Shown piece after piece: positions 16,127 through 24,877 of a DNA stretch of 64,000 nucleotides. A program made the position numbers and the translations under genes. The DNA is from Paraglaciecola arctica. GTDB lineage: Bacteria; Pseudomonadota; Gammaproteobacteria; Enterobacterales; Alteromonadaceae. Under the pieces are notes generated by a model. It was given only the letters and a program-made list of their open reading frames with translations, was not told the DNA's origin and did no database searches. The DNA lies in assembly GCF_018861065.1 (NCBI RefSeq), contig NZ_JAHKQO010000031.1:1-64000 (forward strand), written 5' to 3'. How positions within the stretch are numbered: position 1 is the stretch's first letter; every line of letters begins with the position of its first letter.

Positions 16127-17068
16127 TCAAAAGCGTTGATTTTTATGCCGGTCTGTCTTGGCCCATTTTTCTATAAAATTTACGTAAGAAGTAAATACCA
16201 TTTTGGCTTTTTCGGGAGTGGATTGATTAAAACTATGTGTGCCGCCTTTTACTTCGAGGTACTGATGAGGGTGGTTGGTTTTTTGAAGTTCCCGTACAAA
16301 TTCCCGACTCATCTCTACAGGTACAATAGGGTCAGCATCACCGTGAGCTAAAAACATTGGCGGGTCATTTGGGTCTAAATAGGTCACGGCTGACATAGCT
16401 GCTAGGTGTTGTTGATGGTTGTCGGCGTTTTTTTCAAGCAATCGATCAACCAGTAAAAAATCTGAATATTTTGCCTGTCTATAATCTGCGATAGGCGCTG
16501 ATTGGGCGGCGATGGCGTGCACAGAAGAATCAAATTCAGTGTATAAACCATGCTTAGAGAAGGCACTAGAATTACCTGATACTCCTGCCATGATTGCCAA
16601 AAAACCACCACTCGACGACCCGCTAACAATTATTCGATCTGGATTGATGTGATAGGTTTTAGCATGAGCTTTTAAAAAACGTATGGCTAATTTAACGTCA
16701 TCAAGCGCCGCTGGAAATTTATGTTGTGGAGCCAATCGATACATCACACTGGCGGCTACAAAACCATTTTTGCTCAGTTTCTGAATACGGGCGTTGTTGT
16801 TATTTTTATTGCCCTTTAGGAAACCGCCACCATGGATCATCAATAGCACGGGGCGCGCTTGTTCGCTGAGTGTTTGTGGAAAAGCAATATTGATGGATAA
16901 TTTCACCCCATCTAATTCACCTATCGGGATGTTTTCGTGAAGGCCTTTTAAATTCTGTGAGCCGTGACTTAAGAAGCTTACGAAAAGTAGTAAACACAGA
17001 CCAAAGCAAGTTAAAAAATTTGCCAAAGCCATTTTCTTGGTTAAGGTCGTTTCCATTGATAAATACAT
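16127..17068 (-). CDS. exported alpha/beta hydrolase, esterase of the HSL/BD-FAE type
   Basis: This is a hydrolase of about 313 residues with an N-terminal signal or anchor (core LANFLTCFGLCLLLFVSFLS). The oxyanion motif HGGGF is followed by the nucleophile elbow GSSSGG, the acid in HGDADPIVP and the histidine in GGTHSFN, so the Ser-Asp-His triad is complete. Such enzymes cleave short acyl or carbohydrate esters. The ATG at 17068 starts one base after the TAA of the upstream unknown gene, which suggests translational coupling; TTG at 17080 and ATG at 17056 are alternatives. No strong ribosome site precedes any of them. Confidence 0.8.
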   Translation of the reverse strand: MYLSMETTLTKKMALANFLTCFGLCLLLFVSFLSHGSQNLKGLHENIPIGELDGVKLSINIAFPQTLSEQARPVLLMIHGGGFLKGNKNNNNARIQKLSKNGFVAASVMYRLAPQHKFPAALDDVKLAIRFLKAHAKTYHINPDRIIVSGSSSGGFLAIMAGVSGNSSAFSKHGLYTEFDSSVHAIAAQSAPIADYRQAKYSDFLLVDRLLEKNADNHQQHLAAMSAVTYLDPNDPPMFLAHGDADPIVPVEMSREFVRELQKTNHPHQYLEVKGGTHSFNQSTPEKAKMVFTSYVNFIEKWAKTDRHKNQRF

Positions 17069-17069
17069 T

Positions 17070-18050
17070 TTAATTTTCAACAGTACTTAAATTGAGTTTT
17101 ATCTCGCTGTCGTTTACTTCTTTGTCTGCTTCAATTAGGTCATTGTCAGAGTTGCTAGTTGTTTGGTTCATGTTAGATGAACTTTCTAAGCCTCTGTCAG
17201 CAGCTAAATCATAATTGTGTTTACCTTTCTCAATCCCCGCTTTGAAGGCTTCTCTTTGATGGATGGGAATATTTAAATTTTCATCAATCTCTTTGAGCCT
17301 TTTAAAGGTTTCAAACCCGAGCTGAAATGCTTTGTCGTTTAAAGCCGCATATTGTTGCATAGACGCTTGTGCTTGCCTGAGCCTGGTCATTTGCAGAAAT
17401 AGCTGCCTGTTTTCAAATTCTTTATCGTGTTTTTTTTGTTTCGCTAATGCAGCCTTATCTAACCTCTCCAAAGCGTTGTTATTAGACTTGTCCACTTCTT
17501 GTTGAATATCATTTTGAACATAGGCTAAAAGTATAGCCATCTTGTTAGAGGTTCCACTGTTGTGCAAGGCAATGATGATTGACACCAACTTTTGGACATT
17601 AATATGAGGATCGTTTCCCTGCTTTTCATTTCGCTCTGTTAACATCCATCGTATCAGCGCCATAACAACTGCTTTCGTATAACTGGGTTGTTCGTCATCG
17701 GATATATATCTGCTTCTAACATCATGAAAAACAGTATGAGTTAGATTGGAATTGAGTATTGATATGTAACTATTTTGAGTATCTTCATGCCGTAATGTAC
17801 TTGATAGCCAAAACTGAGAACTAGGGCCTGTACTCGCTAACGAAGAACCTGCAATAGTGCTTGCGGTACAAACCAAAGCCGCAGTCGCAAATTTTGTCAG
17901 TGCTTTTTTCGAAAGCTTAACCAATTTTGAGTTCTGATTAAGATTTGTCTGCTGGTGAAGCTTAGTGATACCTGTGTTGGGTAAGTCAATGGTCTGAGTT
18001 GCACTACCTTTATCATTAGTGGCAATAAAGCCTGTTTTAAATTGCGTCAT
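17070..18050 (-). CDS. unknown protein, coupled to the esterase gene
   Basis: I do not recognise this 326-residue protein. It has a hydrophilic N-terminal stretch of about 45 residues, one hydrophobic segment (about 50-73, KKALTKFATAALVCTASTIA), and then a mostly helical, charged region. Residues about 190-260 (LDKAALAKQKKHDKEFENRQ and following) look like a coiled coil, and the last 50 residues are acidic and low in complexity. It may be an anchored protein with an unusually long cytoplasmic lead. AAGGA precedes the ATG. The esterase begins directly after its stop codon, so the two probably act together. It is separated from the upstream M56 gene by a terminator. Confidence 0.7.
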   Translation of the reverse strand: MTQFKTGFIATNDKGSATQTIDLPNTGITKLHQQTNLNQNSKLVKLSKKALTKFATAALVCTASTIAGSSLASTGPSSQFWLSSTLRHEDTQNSYISILNSNLTHTVFHDVRSRYISDDEQPSYTKAVVMALIRWMLTERNEKQGNDPHINVQKLVSIIIALHNSGTSNKMAILLAYVQNDIQQEVDKSNNNALERLDKAALAKQKKHDKEFENRQLFLQMTRLRQAQASMQQYAALNDKAFQLGFETFKRLKEIDENLNIPIHQREAFKAGIEKGKHNYDLAADRGLESSSNMNQTTSNSDNDLIEADKEVNDSEIKLNLSTVEN

Positions 18051-18098
18051 ATGTCTTCCTTAACGTTACTCTGGATCCACTGTTAGTACTAAAATGCC

Positions 18099-18135
18099 AA
18101 AACACATAAGGAGTTTGCAACTCTTTATGTGTTTT
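18099..18135. terminator. terminator of the blaI-M56 operon
   Basis: AAAACACATAAGGAGTT (18099-18115) pairs with AACTCTTTATGTGTTTT (18119-18135) with one mismatch in the stem. It lies 16 bases past the stop of the minus-strand M56 gene and separates it from the next gene. Confidence 0.75.
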
Positions 18136-18150
18136 GTATTTTAGTGTTAT

Positions 18151-19731
18151 TTATAGATTGGACGATAGTTCATTCAACAGTCTTTGATTGGTTTCTGTTG
18201 GATATAACATGGTGATTTTTGCTTGCACCTTAGTTGCGATAGCTGAATCGCCGTTCTCGAAATGATTGGCCATTAGTAGCTTTAACCAGTTTTCTTGGGG
18301 TTGCTCCCCTTGTGTTTCACTAATTGACATTAAATCGTTCAACCTAGAGATAGCTTGGTTGTATTGTGCTAGTGAGTAGTGGGACACTGCGGTCATGTAC
18401 AACAGGTTTTTCTGATTGCTGTTGTCACCAGCTTCAGCAGAAACTTTAAACCAATGGTCAGAATAGCTAAGCTGTTTGTCCCATCTCTGCTGACTTGCCG
18501 CTAACGCCTGCGCCATGTTGATAAGATCTAAAAGTTCATTAGTTGGCAACTCATCTTCCAATGCTATGGCGCTATCCATATAAGCTAATATTTGCGGGTT
18601 TTCGGGCTCTAATTCATACAAAACATGTGCCTGAAGTTTTAAAATTTTAGCTTGCTGTGGTGATTCAAAACTGTCAATTTGGGTTGTTAATTTATCTAGT
18701 TGTGATTGCGCCGCAGTAAATTTTTTGTCGTTAATGGTATGTAGTACATTAACGATACTCTGAGCCTTCTCTTCTTTAAATACAGCCTGCTGTGAATTAA
18801 CAGTTGCATTAGAAAATCCAATCCAGCCTGTTAGTGATAACAATGACGCCATCACAATTGTATGTCGTTTTTTCATGTTATGTTCCTTATTAAGTTTATT
18901 GATCCGCTGTAGATTAAATGCCGGTGTGCCGCTCATTCGTAAAACAGCTGGCATTGGTAGCGGGTGTTGCGGTTTATTCGCCTGTAAAGTCAGTTTAATC
19001 AATTGCAATTGATAGCTGCCTTCGGGCAAATGCTTTTTACACTGCTCATCGCAGCTTAATTCTACTTGTTGCCTAGCGTATCTCGCGGTAAAGCCAATAA
19101 GCGGATTCCACCAGAACAAACGTTGTACAAAATTAATTGCCCATAACCAGTAGGGATCATGTTGGCGAATATGGGTAAGTTCGTGTAACACAATAGTGCG
19201 AATTTTTTCAGCATCATGTTGGTTGCAGTCTAGCCAAATTATAGGGTTAATGAGACCCGTCGCCATGCCAGGTGATTGTGAATTGATACGGCGAATATCA
19301 CATTTTTGTTCGGGTATACCGGCCGTTTGCCAAGCTTGGTTGTCTAATTTAGAGTGTTTAAGCCAACGCCTATGTAGCTGCACATAACTCACCACATCTT
19401 TGCAAAATAAAGCGAGACCAATCACAAATACAGCCAGCCAGAATCCATAAAATGTCTGTATTGAAGCTGATGTTTGTTTTGTTATTGGCGCTATCACTTC
19501 TGTGTTTGTGTTATCTGCAGTAACGAGTTTGAATTCACTCAGAATATTCAGCGGTAAGGCAAAAGAGTTAGATTTCACCTCAAACTGTAAAAGCTGCCAG
19601 GGGGTAAGCCAAGATACTAATAGCATTAGGCAAATATAAAAACGTAAACGGGCTGGTGCGCCACCTAATAGAAGGATGGCCAAACCACATAATCCACTGA
19701 TCAATAAGGTGATAGTTAGGTAAGTTACCAT
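18151..19731 (-). CDS. BlaR1/M56-type membrane metallopeptidase fused to a TPR-like domain
   Basis: This 526-residue protein starts with membrane helices (about 1-25, 30-50 and 95-113). It carries the M56 zinc motif HELTH at 183-187 and the downstream box ELSCDE at 224-229, so the peptidase should be active. Another hydrophobic segment lies at 286-308. In BlaR1 and MecR1 a penicillin-binding sensor would follow; here the C-terminal 200 residues instead look like TPR-type helical repeats and have no SxxK. It starts seven bases after the BlaI gene and should relay a signal that leads to BlaI loss. The signal is unlikely to be a beta-lactam. GAGG precedes the ATG. An internal start at residue 286 is listed separately. 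Confidence 0.82.
   Translation of the reverse strand: MVTYLTITLLISGLCGLAILLLGGAPARLRFYICLMLLVSWLTPWQLLQFEVKSNSFALPLNILSEFKLVTADNTNTEVIAPITKQTSASIQTFYGFWLAVFVIGLALFCKDVVSYVQLHRRWLKHSKLDNQAWQTAGIPEQKCDIRRINSQSPGMATGLINPIIWLDCNQHDAEKIRTIVLHELTHIRQHDPYWLWAINFVQRLFWWNPLIGFTARYARQQVELSCDEQCKKHLPEGSYQLQLIKLTLQANKPQHPLPMPAVLRMSGTPAFNLQRINKLNKEHNMKKRHTIVMASLLSLTGWIGFSNATVNSQQAVFKEEKAQSIVNVLHTINDKKFTAAQSQLDKLTTQIDSFESPQQAKILKLQAHVLYELEPENPQILAYMDSAIALEDELPTNELLDLINMAQALAASQQRWDKQLSYSDHWFKVSAEAGDNSNQKNLLYMTAVSHYSLAQYNQAISRLNDLMSISETQGEQPQENWLKLLMANHFENGDSAIATKVQAKITMLYPTETNQRLLNELSSNL
18874..18888 (-). promoter_or_regulatory. internal ribosome site and ATG inside the M56 gene
   Basis: Read on the minus strand, AAGGA (18884-18888) stands seven bases before an in-frame ATG (18876). 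The ATG is followed by MKKRHTIVMASLLSLTGWIG and then FSNA, which has the form of a signal peptide. Translation from here would give a 241-residue exported TPR-like protein without the peptidase. This could be a real second product or a trace of a gene fusion. Confidence 0.45.
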
Positions 19732-19738
19732 GGTTGCC

Positions 19739-20128
19739 TCACTTATTATTTTTAGCTTTTTGCGCAGCTAGCATGTTTTCGAGTTGTTCTATTTCGCTGT
19801 TATCAAGTTGTTCATTATCCAACAATTGCGCCACCATCTTGTGTGGATCGCCAGCAAACATTCGTTTCAGAAAACCTTTTAATAAGGGAGTGGAAAACGC
19901 TTCACGTTCAATTGCAGGGGCGTAATAGATAGTGCGACCTTGTTGCTCTGCTCGCATTAAACAGGCTTTTTGTTCGAGTCGGTCAATTATGGTTTTAACG
20001 GTGGAGTAGCTGACATCCTTGTCTAACTTTATTTTTTCGTGCACTTCAGGGGCAGACGCCTTACCGAGTTGCCAAAGGATATTCATTACATCTAATTCGA
20101 ATTCACTGAGTTTAACGTCTGCTTTCAT
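19739..20128 (-). CDS. BlaI/MecI-family repressor
   Basis: This 129-residue winged-helix repressor has the BlaI/MecI/CopY pattern: opening LSEFELDVMNILWQLG, then a recognition region around DVSYSTVKTIIDRLEQKACL and the wing RTIYYAP. The C-terminal third forms the dimerisation helices. Members bind TACAnnTGTA-type operators and are released when cleaved after a signal from the partner M56 sensor. It lies first in a two-gene operon with that sensor, and two matching operator boxes overlap its promoter, so autorepression is well supported. What turns it on is unknown. Confidence 0.92.
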   Translation of the reverse strand: MKADVKLSEFELDVMNILWQLGKASAPEVHEKIKLDKDVSYSTVKTIIDRLEQKACLMRAEQQGRTIYYAPAIEREAFSTPLLKGFLKRMFAGDPHKMVAQLLDNEQLDNSEIEQLENMLAAQKAKNNK

Positions 20129-20135
20129 TTCTTCT

Positions 20136-20191
20136 CTACATTTGTCGAGGTTGTGTCTACAAATGTAGAGATATAAGATTGAGCTGTCAAT
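20136..20191 (-). promoter_or_regulatory. blaI operon promoter with two BlaI-type operator boxes
   Basis: On the minus strand, TTGACA (complement of 20186-20191) is a perfect -35. After 17 bases comes TACATT (complement of 20163-20168) as -10. The -10 lies inside box 1, TCTACA-AA-TGTAGA (20157-20170). Box 2, TCTACA-TT-TGTCGA (20136-20149), starts 21 bp away, two helical turns, so dimers would sit on one face of the DNA. Both match the TACAnnTGTA operator of the BlaI/CopY family. The remaining gap up to 20537 shows no gene or other structure I can support. Confidence 0.8.
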
Positions 20192-20537
20192 AATTTAATG
20201 AAATAAATTTATTTTTTGTTTCTTTTGAGAAAATTATTCGTCGAGAAGCGAAAGTACTTTGTTGGCTAACCTGTCCTACCATCAGGTCTGGGGCGGGTGA
20301 GTATTGGTGCATAAGCAATAACAAACAGTCCAAAGGCTATTGCCCACAATGTCTAGCTAGACACCCAATTTTAAAAAAGTAGCGAAACAGCTCCCAGCTT
20401 CAAATCAGCGCTAATTCTAGATTTTAGAGCCACAAGTGAAAGTAACGCTCATATTTTATGCTTGTTGAATTCACTGTTTTTGCGTAATTTATAACAATGA
20501 GTGTCTTAGTTAGTTTTAGTGAATGGAGTCTATCTAA

Positions 20538-21275
20538 GTGAAAGTTAATACTTCAAATATATACTGTGGTGATACTAGATTTTTTTATTTGTTATCACTT
20601 TTTATTACATTCATTGTTTTTGGTGGATTTGCATTGAGCTGGTTTTCTAAACCTGACAGCTTAAGCCGAATAACTTTATGGATTGGATTACATGGTGCAT
20701 TTAGTGCCGCGTGGTATGTATTGCTTTTAAATCAAATTAGGTTGTCTGCTAAAGGAAACTACAATGCACATAGCACCCTGGGTAAACTAAGCGTTTTTTT
20801 AGTCGTTGGGATCTTGATTTCAGGTTCGATAATGGCGTTTGAATTCTATCATAGGCTAGCTGGTTTTGGTGTGTTCGGCTCTGAAGACGCCCAAGCTAGA
20901 ATTAGAGCAGGTGGATTCCTAGGAGGGACTTTCCTTCAATGGTTAATTTTCTTAACACTTTATGTTTTGGGTATTCTTAATATCAAAAGTTCGGCTAATC
21001 ATAAACGATTCATGATTGCTGCGGCTATCCAAATGATGCCAGAGGGGCTTAATCGCATTATTCATTTACTTGCGATTCCAGGTTATTCTATGGTTGGTTT
21101 TATGTTTTTAATTTACGCTGTACTAATGGTTTATGACTGGAGGGCTAAAGGCCGCATTTACATGAGTACATTATTATCGTTTGGCTTGTTTTGTGCTCTA
21201 GCCATAGCTATGAATACAGTTTTTCGTACACAGTTTTGGGGAGATTGGGCAGTAAAGGTCATAAATTGGATATAG
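20538..21275 (+). CDS. unknown polytopic membrane protein in a probable integron-type cassette
   Basis: This 245-residue protein has six or seven membrane helices and several conserved-looking histidines and aromatic residues (GLHGAFSAAWYVLL, HSTLGKLSVFLV, NHKRFMIAAAIQMMPEG, NRIIHLLAIPG). Histidines on helices such as these could bind haem or a metal, but no family is identified with confidence. The start is GTG at 20538 with GGAG ten bases upstream. The stop codon lies nine bases before an attC-like site, which is the usual position of a gene inside an integron cassette. No matching site was found upstream, so the left border is unclear. Confidence 0.65.
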   Translation: MKVNTSNIYCGDTRFFYLLSLFITFIVFGGFALSWFSKPDSLSRITLWIGLHGAFSAAWYVLLLNQIRLSAKGNYNAHSTLGKLSVFLVVGILISGSIMAFEFYHRLAGFGVFGSEDAQARIRAGGFLGGTFLQWLIFLTLYVLGILNIKSSANHKRFMIAAAIQMMPEGLNRIIHLLAIPGYSMVGFMFLIYAVLMVYDWRAKGRIYMSTLLSFGLFCALAIAMNTVFRTQFWGDWAVKVINWI

Positions 21276-21283
21276 AACTTGGC

Positions 21284-21380
21284 GCATAACAAGTGGTTTA
21301 ATATGGTCTCGTAATAGCTTGCTCGAGCCTTTGGCAAACATTTTAGCAAGCTAAACTCGCCTCTTAACCAGGTGTTAGGC
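21284..21380. repeat. attC-like recombination site of 97 bp
   Basis: The left end GCATAAC and right end GTTAGGC match the R boxes of integron attC sites (six of seven and seven of seven consensus positions). Inside, AAGTGGTTTAA and TTAACCAGGT are imperfectly complementary with an unpaired base, as in the L boxes. A further inner stem, TAGCTTGCT with AGCAAGCTA, is perfect. The fold gives one long imperfect hairpin, as attC needs. The predicted crossover is between G21374 and T21375. No integrase gene is in the window. Confidence 0.7.
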
Positions 21381-21386
21381 GTTTAA

Positions 21387-21415
21387 TTGCACAGCGTTGC
21401 GCAACGCGCTACACT
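21387..21415 (+). promoter_or_regulatory. higBA promoter with palindromic operator
   Basis: TTGCAC (21387-21392) and TACACT (21410-21415) are separated by 17 bases. The spacer holds a perfect 14-bp palindrome, GCGTTGCGCAACGC (21394-21407), a likely binding site for the HigA antitoxin. The -10 ends only six bases before the higB ATG, so the message may be leaderless. Confidence 0.6.
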
Positions 21416-21421
21416 CCATCT

Positions 21422-21700
21422 ATGATAAAGTCATTTAAACATAAGGGTCTGAAGCTGTTTTTCGAAAAAGGAAAAACTGCAGGCATACAGACTAAGCACG
21501 CGAAAAAACTTCGCATGCAATTAGCTGCTATCCACACCGCACAAGATATTGATGACATTAATTTGCCCGGCTTCTCTCTTCACCAACTCAAAGGAGAAAG
21601 ATCTAATATTTGGTCGATATCAGTCAACGGCAATTGGAGAGTAACTTTCGAGTTCACGGATGGTAATGCTTACATCTTAAATTACGAGGATTATCACTAA
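21422..21700 (+). CDS. higB: HigB-type toxin (RelE superfamily mRNA interferase)
   Basis: This 92-residue toxin has the typical opening MIKSFKHKGLKLFFEKGK, a middle LPGFSLHQLKGER and the end GNWRVTFEFTDGNAYILNYEDYH, all as in HigB of Vibrio cassettes. HigB cuts mRNA on translating ribosomes and is held inactive by HigA. The toxin gene comes first and its stop overlaps the higA start by one base (TAATG), the normal higBA order. The catalytic arginine and tyrosine region is intact, so the toxin is probably functional. The pair sits between two attC-like sites, a common location where such modules stabilise cassette arrays. Confidence 0.92.
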   Translation: MIKSFKHKGLKLFFEKGKTAGIQTKHAKKLRMQLAAIHTAQDIDDINLPGFSLHQLKGERSNIWSISVNGNWRVTFEFTDGNAYILNYEDYH

Positions 21701-21993
21701 TGAATATGCATAACCCACCACATCCTGGTGAATTTGTTAAGTCCATTTACATGGAACCACACGGCATAAGTTGCAGAACACTTGCGACTCACCTTGGTGT
21801 TGCCGCTTCTACACTAAATCGTGTCGTTAAGGGGAAAAGTGCAGTAACGCCAGAAATGGCATTAAGGCTATCAAAGGTATTAGGGCGAAGCCCTGAAAGC
21901 TGGCTTAGCATGCAAGACAATTACGAGCTATGGCAGGCGAAGCAGAACATCAACTTGGATAACGTGCAGCCAATAGATCTGCATGCCGCCTAA
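21700..21993 (+). CDS. higA: HigA-type antitoxin with HTH domain
   Basis: This 97-residue antitoxin of the XRE/HigA family opens with NPPHPGEFVKSIYMEP, followed by the helix-turn-helix SCRTLATHLGVAASTLNRVV and the conserved SAVTPEMALRLSKVLG and SPESWLSMQDNYELW. It should bind and neutralise HigB and repress the operon through the palindrome upstream. Its stop codon lies within the left R box of the second attC-like site, the tight packing typical of cassette genes. Confidence 0.93.
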   Translation: MNMHNPPHPGEFVKSIYMEPHGISCRTLATHLGVAASTLNRVVKGKSAVTPEMALRLSKVLGRSPESWLSMQDNYELWQAKQNINLDNVQPIDLHAA

Positions 21994-22096
21994 CAAAAAA
22001 ATTAAGCTCGCCCGCTGCGCGGGCTGGGACGCAAACACGCATGGCGGCTTCGCCATTTTGCCCTACATGCCTGCGGCCCTTATTTAAAAGTTAATA
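21988..22096. repeat. degenerate attC-like site after higA
   Basis: GCCTAAC at 21988-21994 is a perfect left R box. The following AAAAAAATTAAGC is partly complementary to the stretch before GTTAATA (22090-22096), which would be a decayed right box. Two inner hairpins lie between: CGCCCGC-TGC-GCGGGC and ATGGCGG-CTT-CGCCAT. GTTAGGT at 22177-22183 is another possible right end but would make the site 196 bp. From there to 22436 nothing else is recognised. Confidence 0.45.
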
Positions 22097-22436
22097 TCCA
22101 TTATACTCCGATAGATTACTCAAAAATTGTATTTCACGACTTTCTGCTATGCTGGGCAAAGCAGACGTTTGGCTAGGTTAGGTCCTACTGCTGCAATTGG
22201 CTCATTGCCCCCATCAAGTTTAGTTTGTATCAATTGACCATAAGTGACAGATATCTATCTTTTCAGCGAAGCTATAGTTTTTTTCTTTGTATTCTGCTGC
22301 CTCTGCGGTGAGAAGTTTTAGTTTTTTGTTTTTTGCGGGTTTCTATTTACCAGTTAGTACTTTAATTAAGACGGAGTCAATTTAGTAAATGCATTATGTA
22401 TTCGTAGTAACTTGTTCTTAGTACAGAAGTTTTAAC

Positions 22437-22466
22437 TCAACAGCCTCTCAAGTATTCTGTTATAAT
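22437..22466 (+). promoter_or_regulatory. putative ygiQ promoter
   Basis: A perfect -10 TATAAT (22461-22466) is preceded by TCAACA (22437-22442, four of six -35 positions) at an 18-base spacing. It stands 47 bases before the ygiQ start. Confidence 0.5.
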
Positions 22467-22513
22467 CCCGCCGATTTTTTGAACAGCTTTTTAGATATTT
22501 TTTGAGACCATTC

Positions 22514-24829
22514 ATGCCAACTATTCAACCTGCCTCTCGTTCCAAACCTGTTGCCCGTATGAAAGCGGAGCGTGGTTTGTTTTCTTTCCCTAAATATTGG
22601 GCGGAATGTTTTGGGCCTGCGCCGTTTTTACCTATGTCGCGCAAAGAGATGGATCAACTGGGTTGGGATAGTTGCGACATTATTTTGGTGACGGGGGATG
22701 CTTATGTGGATCACCCGAGTTTTGGTATGGCGGTAATTGGCCGTACCCTAGAAGCCCAAGGCTTTAGAGTCGGGATTATCTCTCAGCCTGATTGGCACAG
22801 TAAAGATGCCTTTATGCAACTTGGTGAGCCTAATTTATTTTTTGGTGTGACTGCAGGCAACATGGACTCGATGATTAATCGATATACCGCCGAGCGTAAA
22901 TTACGTCACGACGATGCCTATACCCCGAATAATGAGGGGGGTAAGCGCCCCGACCGAGCGGTCACCGTATACACCCAGCGTTGTAAAGAAGCCTACAAGA
23001 AACCTGTGGTGATTGGTGGTATTGAAGCCAGTCTAAGACGTATCGCCCATTACGATTATTGGTCAGACAAAGTACGCCGCAGTGTGCTGTTTGACTCAAA
23101 AGCCGATATGTTGATGTTTGGTAATGCTGAACGTCCGCTACTTGAGATGGCGCATCGCTTTGCTGCGGGTGAAACTATTGAGCAAATGCAAGATATTCGC
23201 GGTACTGCGGTTATTCGTAAAGAGCCGCTTCCCGGTTGGCAAGGAGTCGATTCAACTCACCTTGATAGCATTGGTAAAATCGATCCCATTATCAGTCCTT
23301 ATGAGATCATCGAAGATAAATGTGCGGTGTCGTCTGAAGCGGAAAAAGCAGCCGCTATCGAAGAGCAAAAAGCTCAGCCGATAGTTGTCCAGCCGTTTAC
23401 CTCGAAAACCCAAAGGGTAAAACCATGGGATAAAACCTATGTGATGTTACCTGCATATGATGTGGTACGCGCTGAAAAAACTCATTACGCCCATACCTCG
23501 CGTATCCTACACAAAGAAACCAACCCTGGTTGTGCCCGCGCTTTGGTGCAACGCCACGGTGATCGTATTATTTGGATCAACCCACCTGCTTATCCATTAG
23601 AAACCGAAGAAATGGATGCGGTATTTGATTTACCCTATGCACGCGTGCCTCACCCAAGTTATGGTAAAGCAAAAATTCCGGCGTATGACATGATCAAAAC
23701 TTCGGTGAATATCATGCGCGGTTGTTTTGGTGGTTGTACTTTTTGTTCGATAACTGAGCATGAAGGTAGGGTGATCCAAAGCCGTTCTGAAGAGTCTATT
23801 ATTCGCGAGATAGAAGAAATTCGCGACAAAGTACCAGGTTTTACTGGTGTTATCTCCGATCTTGGTGGACCCACCGCCAATATGTACAAGTTACGTTGCA
23901 AAAGCCCTAAGGCCGAACAAGCTTGTAGAAGATTGTCTTGTGTTTGGCCTGAAATTTGTGGTCACTTAGATACTGACCAAACGCCTACGGTAGAGCTGTA
24001 TCGAAAAGCCCGTGATGTTGAAGGAGTGAAAAAAGTCTTGATCGCTTCGGGCGTGCGTTACGATTTAGCCATTGAAGACCCAAATTATGTACGCGAATTA
24101 GTGACCCATCATGTAGGTGGTTACTTAAAAATTGCGCCTGAACATACCGAAAAAGCACCGCTAGATAAAATGATGAAGCCTGGCATGGGGACCTACGATA
24201 AGTTCAAAGAATTGTTCGACAAATACACCAAAGAAGCGGGCAAAGACCAATACCTCATCCCGTATTTTATTTCGGCGCATCCGGGTACTGAAGACGAAGA
24301 TATGCTGAATTTGGCGTTATGGCTTAAAGAACGCAACTTTAAGTTAGATCAAGTACAAAACTTTTATCCATCGCCAATGGCCAACGCCACTACTATGTAT
24401 CACACCAACAAAAACCCAATACATAAAGTGAACCACAAAAGTGAAATGGTTGAAGTGCCAAAAGGTGAAATTCATAGACGTTTGCACCGCGCGTTTTTAC
24501 GCTATCACGATCCAGCTAACTGGCCAATCTTGCGCAAAACGCTCAAAGAAATGGGCAAAGCACATTTGATCGGTAACAGCCCAAATTGTTTAGTGCCAGC
24601 TGAAAGTCGCAATGAACTGAAAGGGCGAGATCAAAAAGAGTTTGCTAAACGTTCAGGCAATAAAGCGTTTGCTAAAGGCAAATCTGCAAATAAAACAAAA
24701 ACGCAACGGGGTTTAACACGTTTTAGCGATAACCAACCTCATAATGATGCGACAAAATCAGGGCAAGAGACTCGCGGCAAGACAGGGTCTAAAACAGGGG
24801 CTAAAAATAAAAGGCGTAAACCGCACTAA
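22514..24829 (+). CDS. ygiQ: YgiQ-family radical SAM protein (UPF0313)
   Basis: This protein of about 771 residues closely matches E. coli YgiQ, for example [40 protein letters not shown] in the first 100 residues. The N-terminal part resembles a B12-binding-like fold. The radical SAM domain has the cluster motif CxxxCxxC at Cys404, Cys408 and Cys411 (CFGGCTFC). The C-terminal 100 residues are basic and low in complexity. The chemistry catalysed is unknown; the family generates a 5'-deoxyadenosyl radical. ATG at 22514 is chosen because it gives the E. coli-like N terminus; TTG at 22502 would add four residues. It is monocistronic. Confidence 0.93.
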   Translation: MPTIQPASRSKPVARMKAERGLFSFPKYWAECFGPAPFLPMSRKEMDQLGWDSCDIILVTGDAYVDHPSFGMAVIGRTLEAQGFRVGIISQPDWHSKDAFMQLGEPNLFFGVTAGNMDSMINRYTAERKLRHDDAYTPNNEGGKRPDRAVTVYTQRCKEAYKKPVVIGGIEASLRRIAHYDYWSDKVRRSVLFDSKADMLMFGNAERPLLEMAHRFAAGETIEQMQDIRGTAVIRKEPLPGWQGVDSTHLDSIGKIDPIISPYEIIEDKCAVSSEAEKAAAIEEQKAQPIVVQPFTSKTQRVKPWDKTYVMLPAYDVVRAEKTHYAHTSRILHKETNPGCARALVQRHGDRIIWINPPAYPLETEEMDAVFDLPYARVPHPSYGKAKIPAYDMIKTSVNIMRGCFGGCTFCSITEHEGRVIQSRSEESIIREIEEIRDKVPGFTGVISDLGGPTANMYKLRCKSPKAEQACRRLSCVWPEICGHLDTDQTPTVELYRKARDVEGVKKVLIASGVRYDLAIEDPNYVRELVTHHVGGYLKIAPEHTEKAPLDKMMKPGMGTYDKFKELFDKYTKEAGKDQYLIPYFISAHPGTEDEDMLNLALWLKERNFKLDQVQNFYPSPMANATTMYHTNKNPIHKVNHKSEMVEVPKGEIHRRLHRAFLRYHDPANWPILRKTLKEMGKAHLIGNSPNCLVPAESRNELKGRDQKEFAKRSGNKAFAKGKSANKTKTQRGLTRFSDNQPHNDATKSGQETRGKTGSKTGAKNKRRKPH

Positions 24830-24877
24830 AAGGCATTGCTAACTGCTAAGTCTCGAGTGCAGGCGATTAAGTCAATT

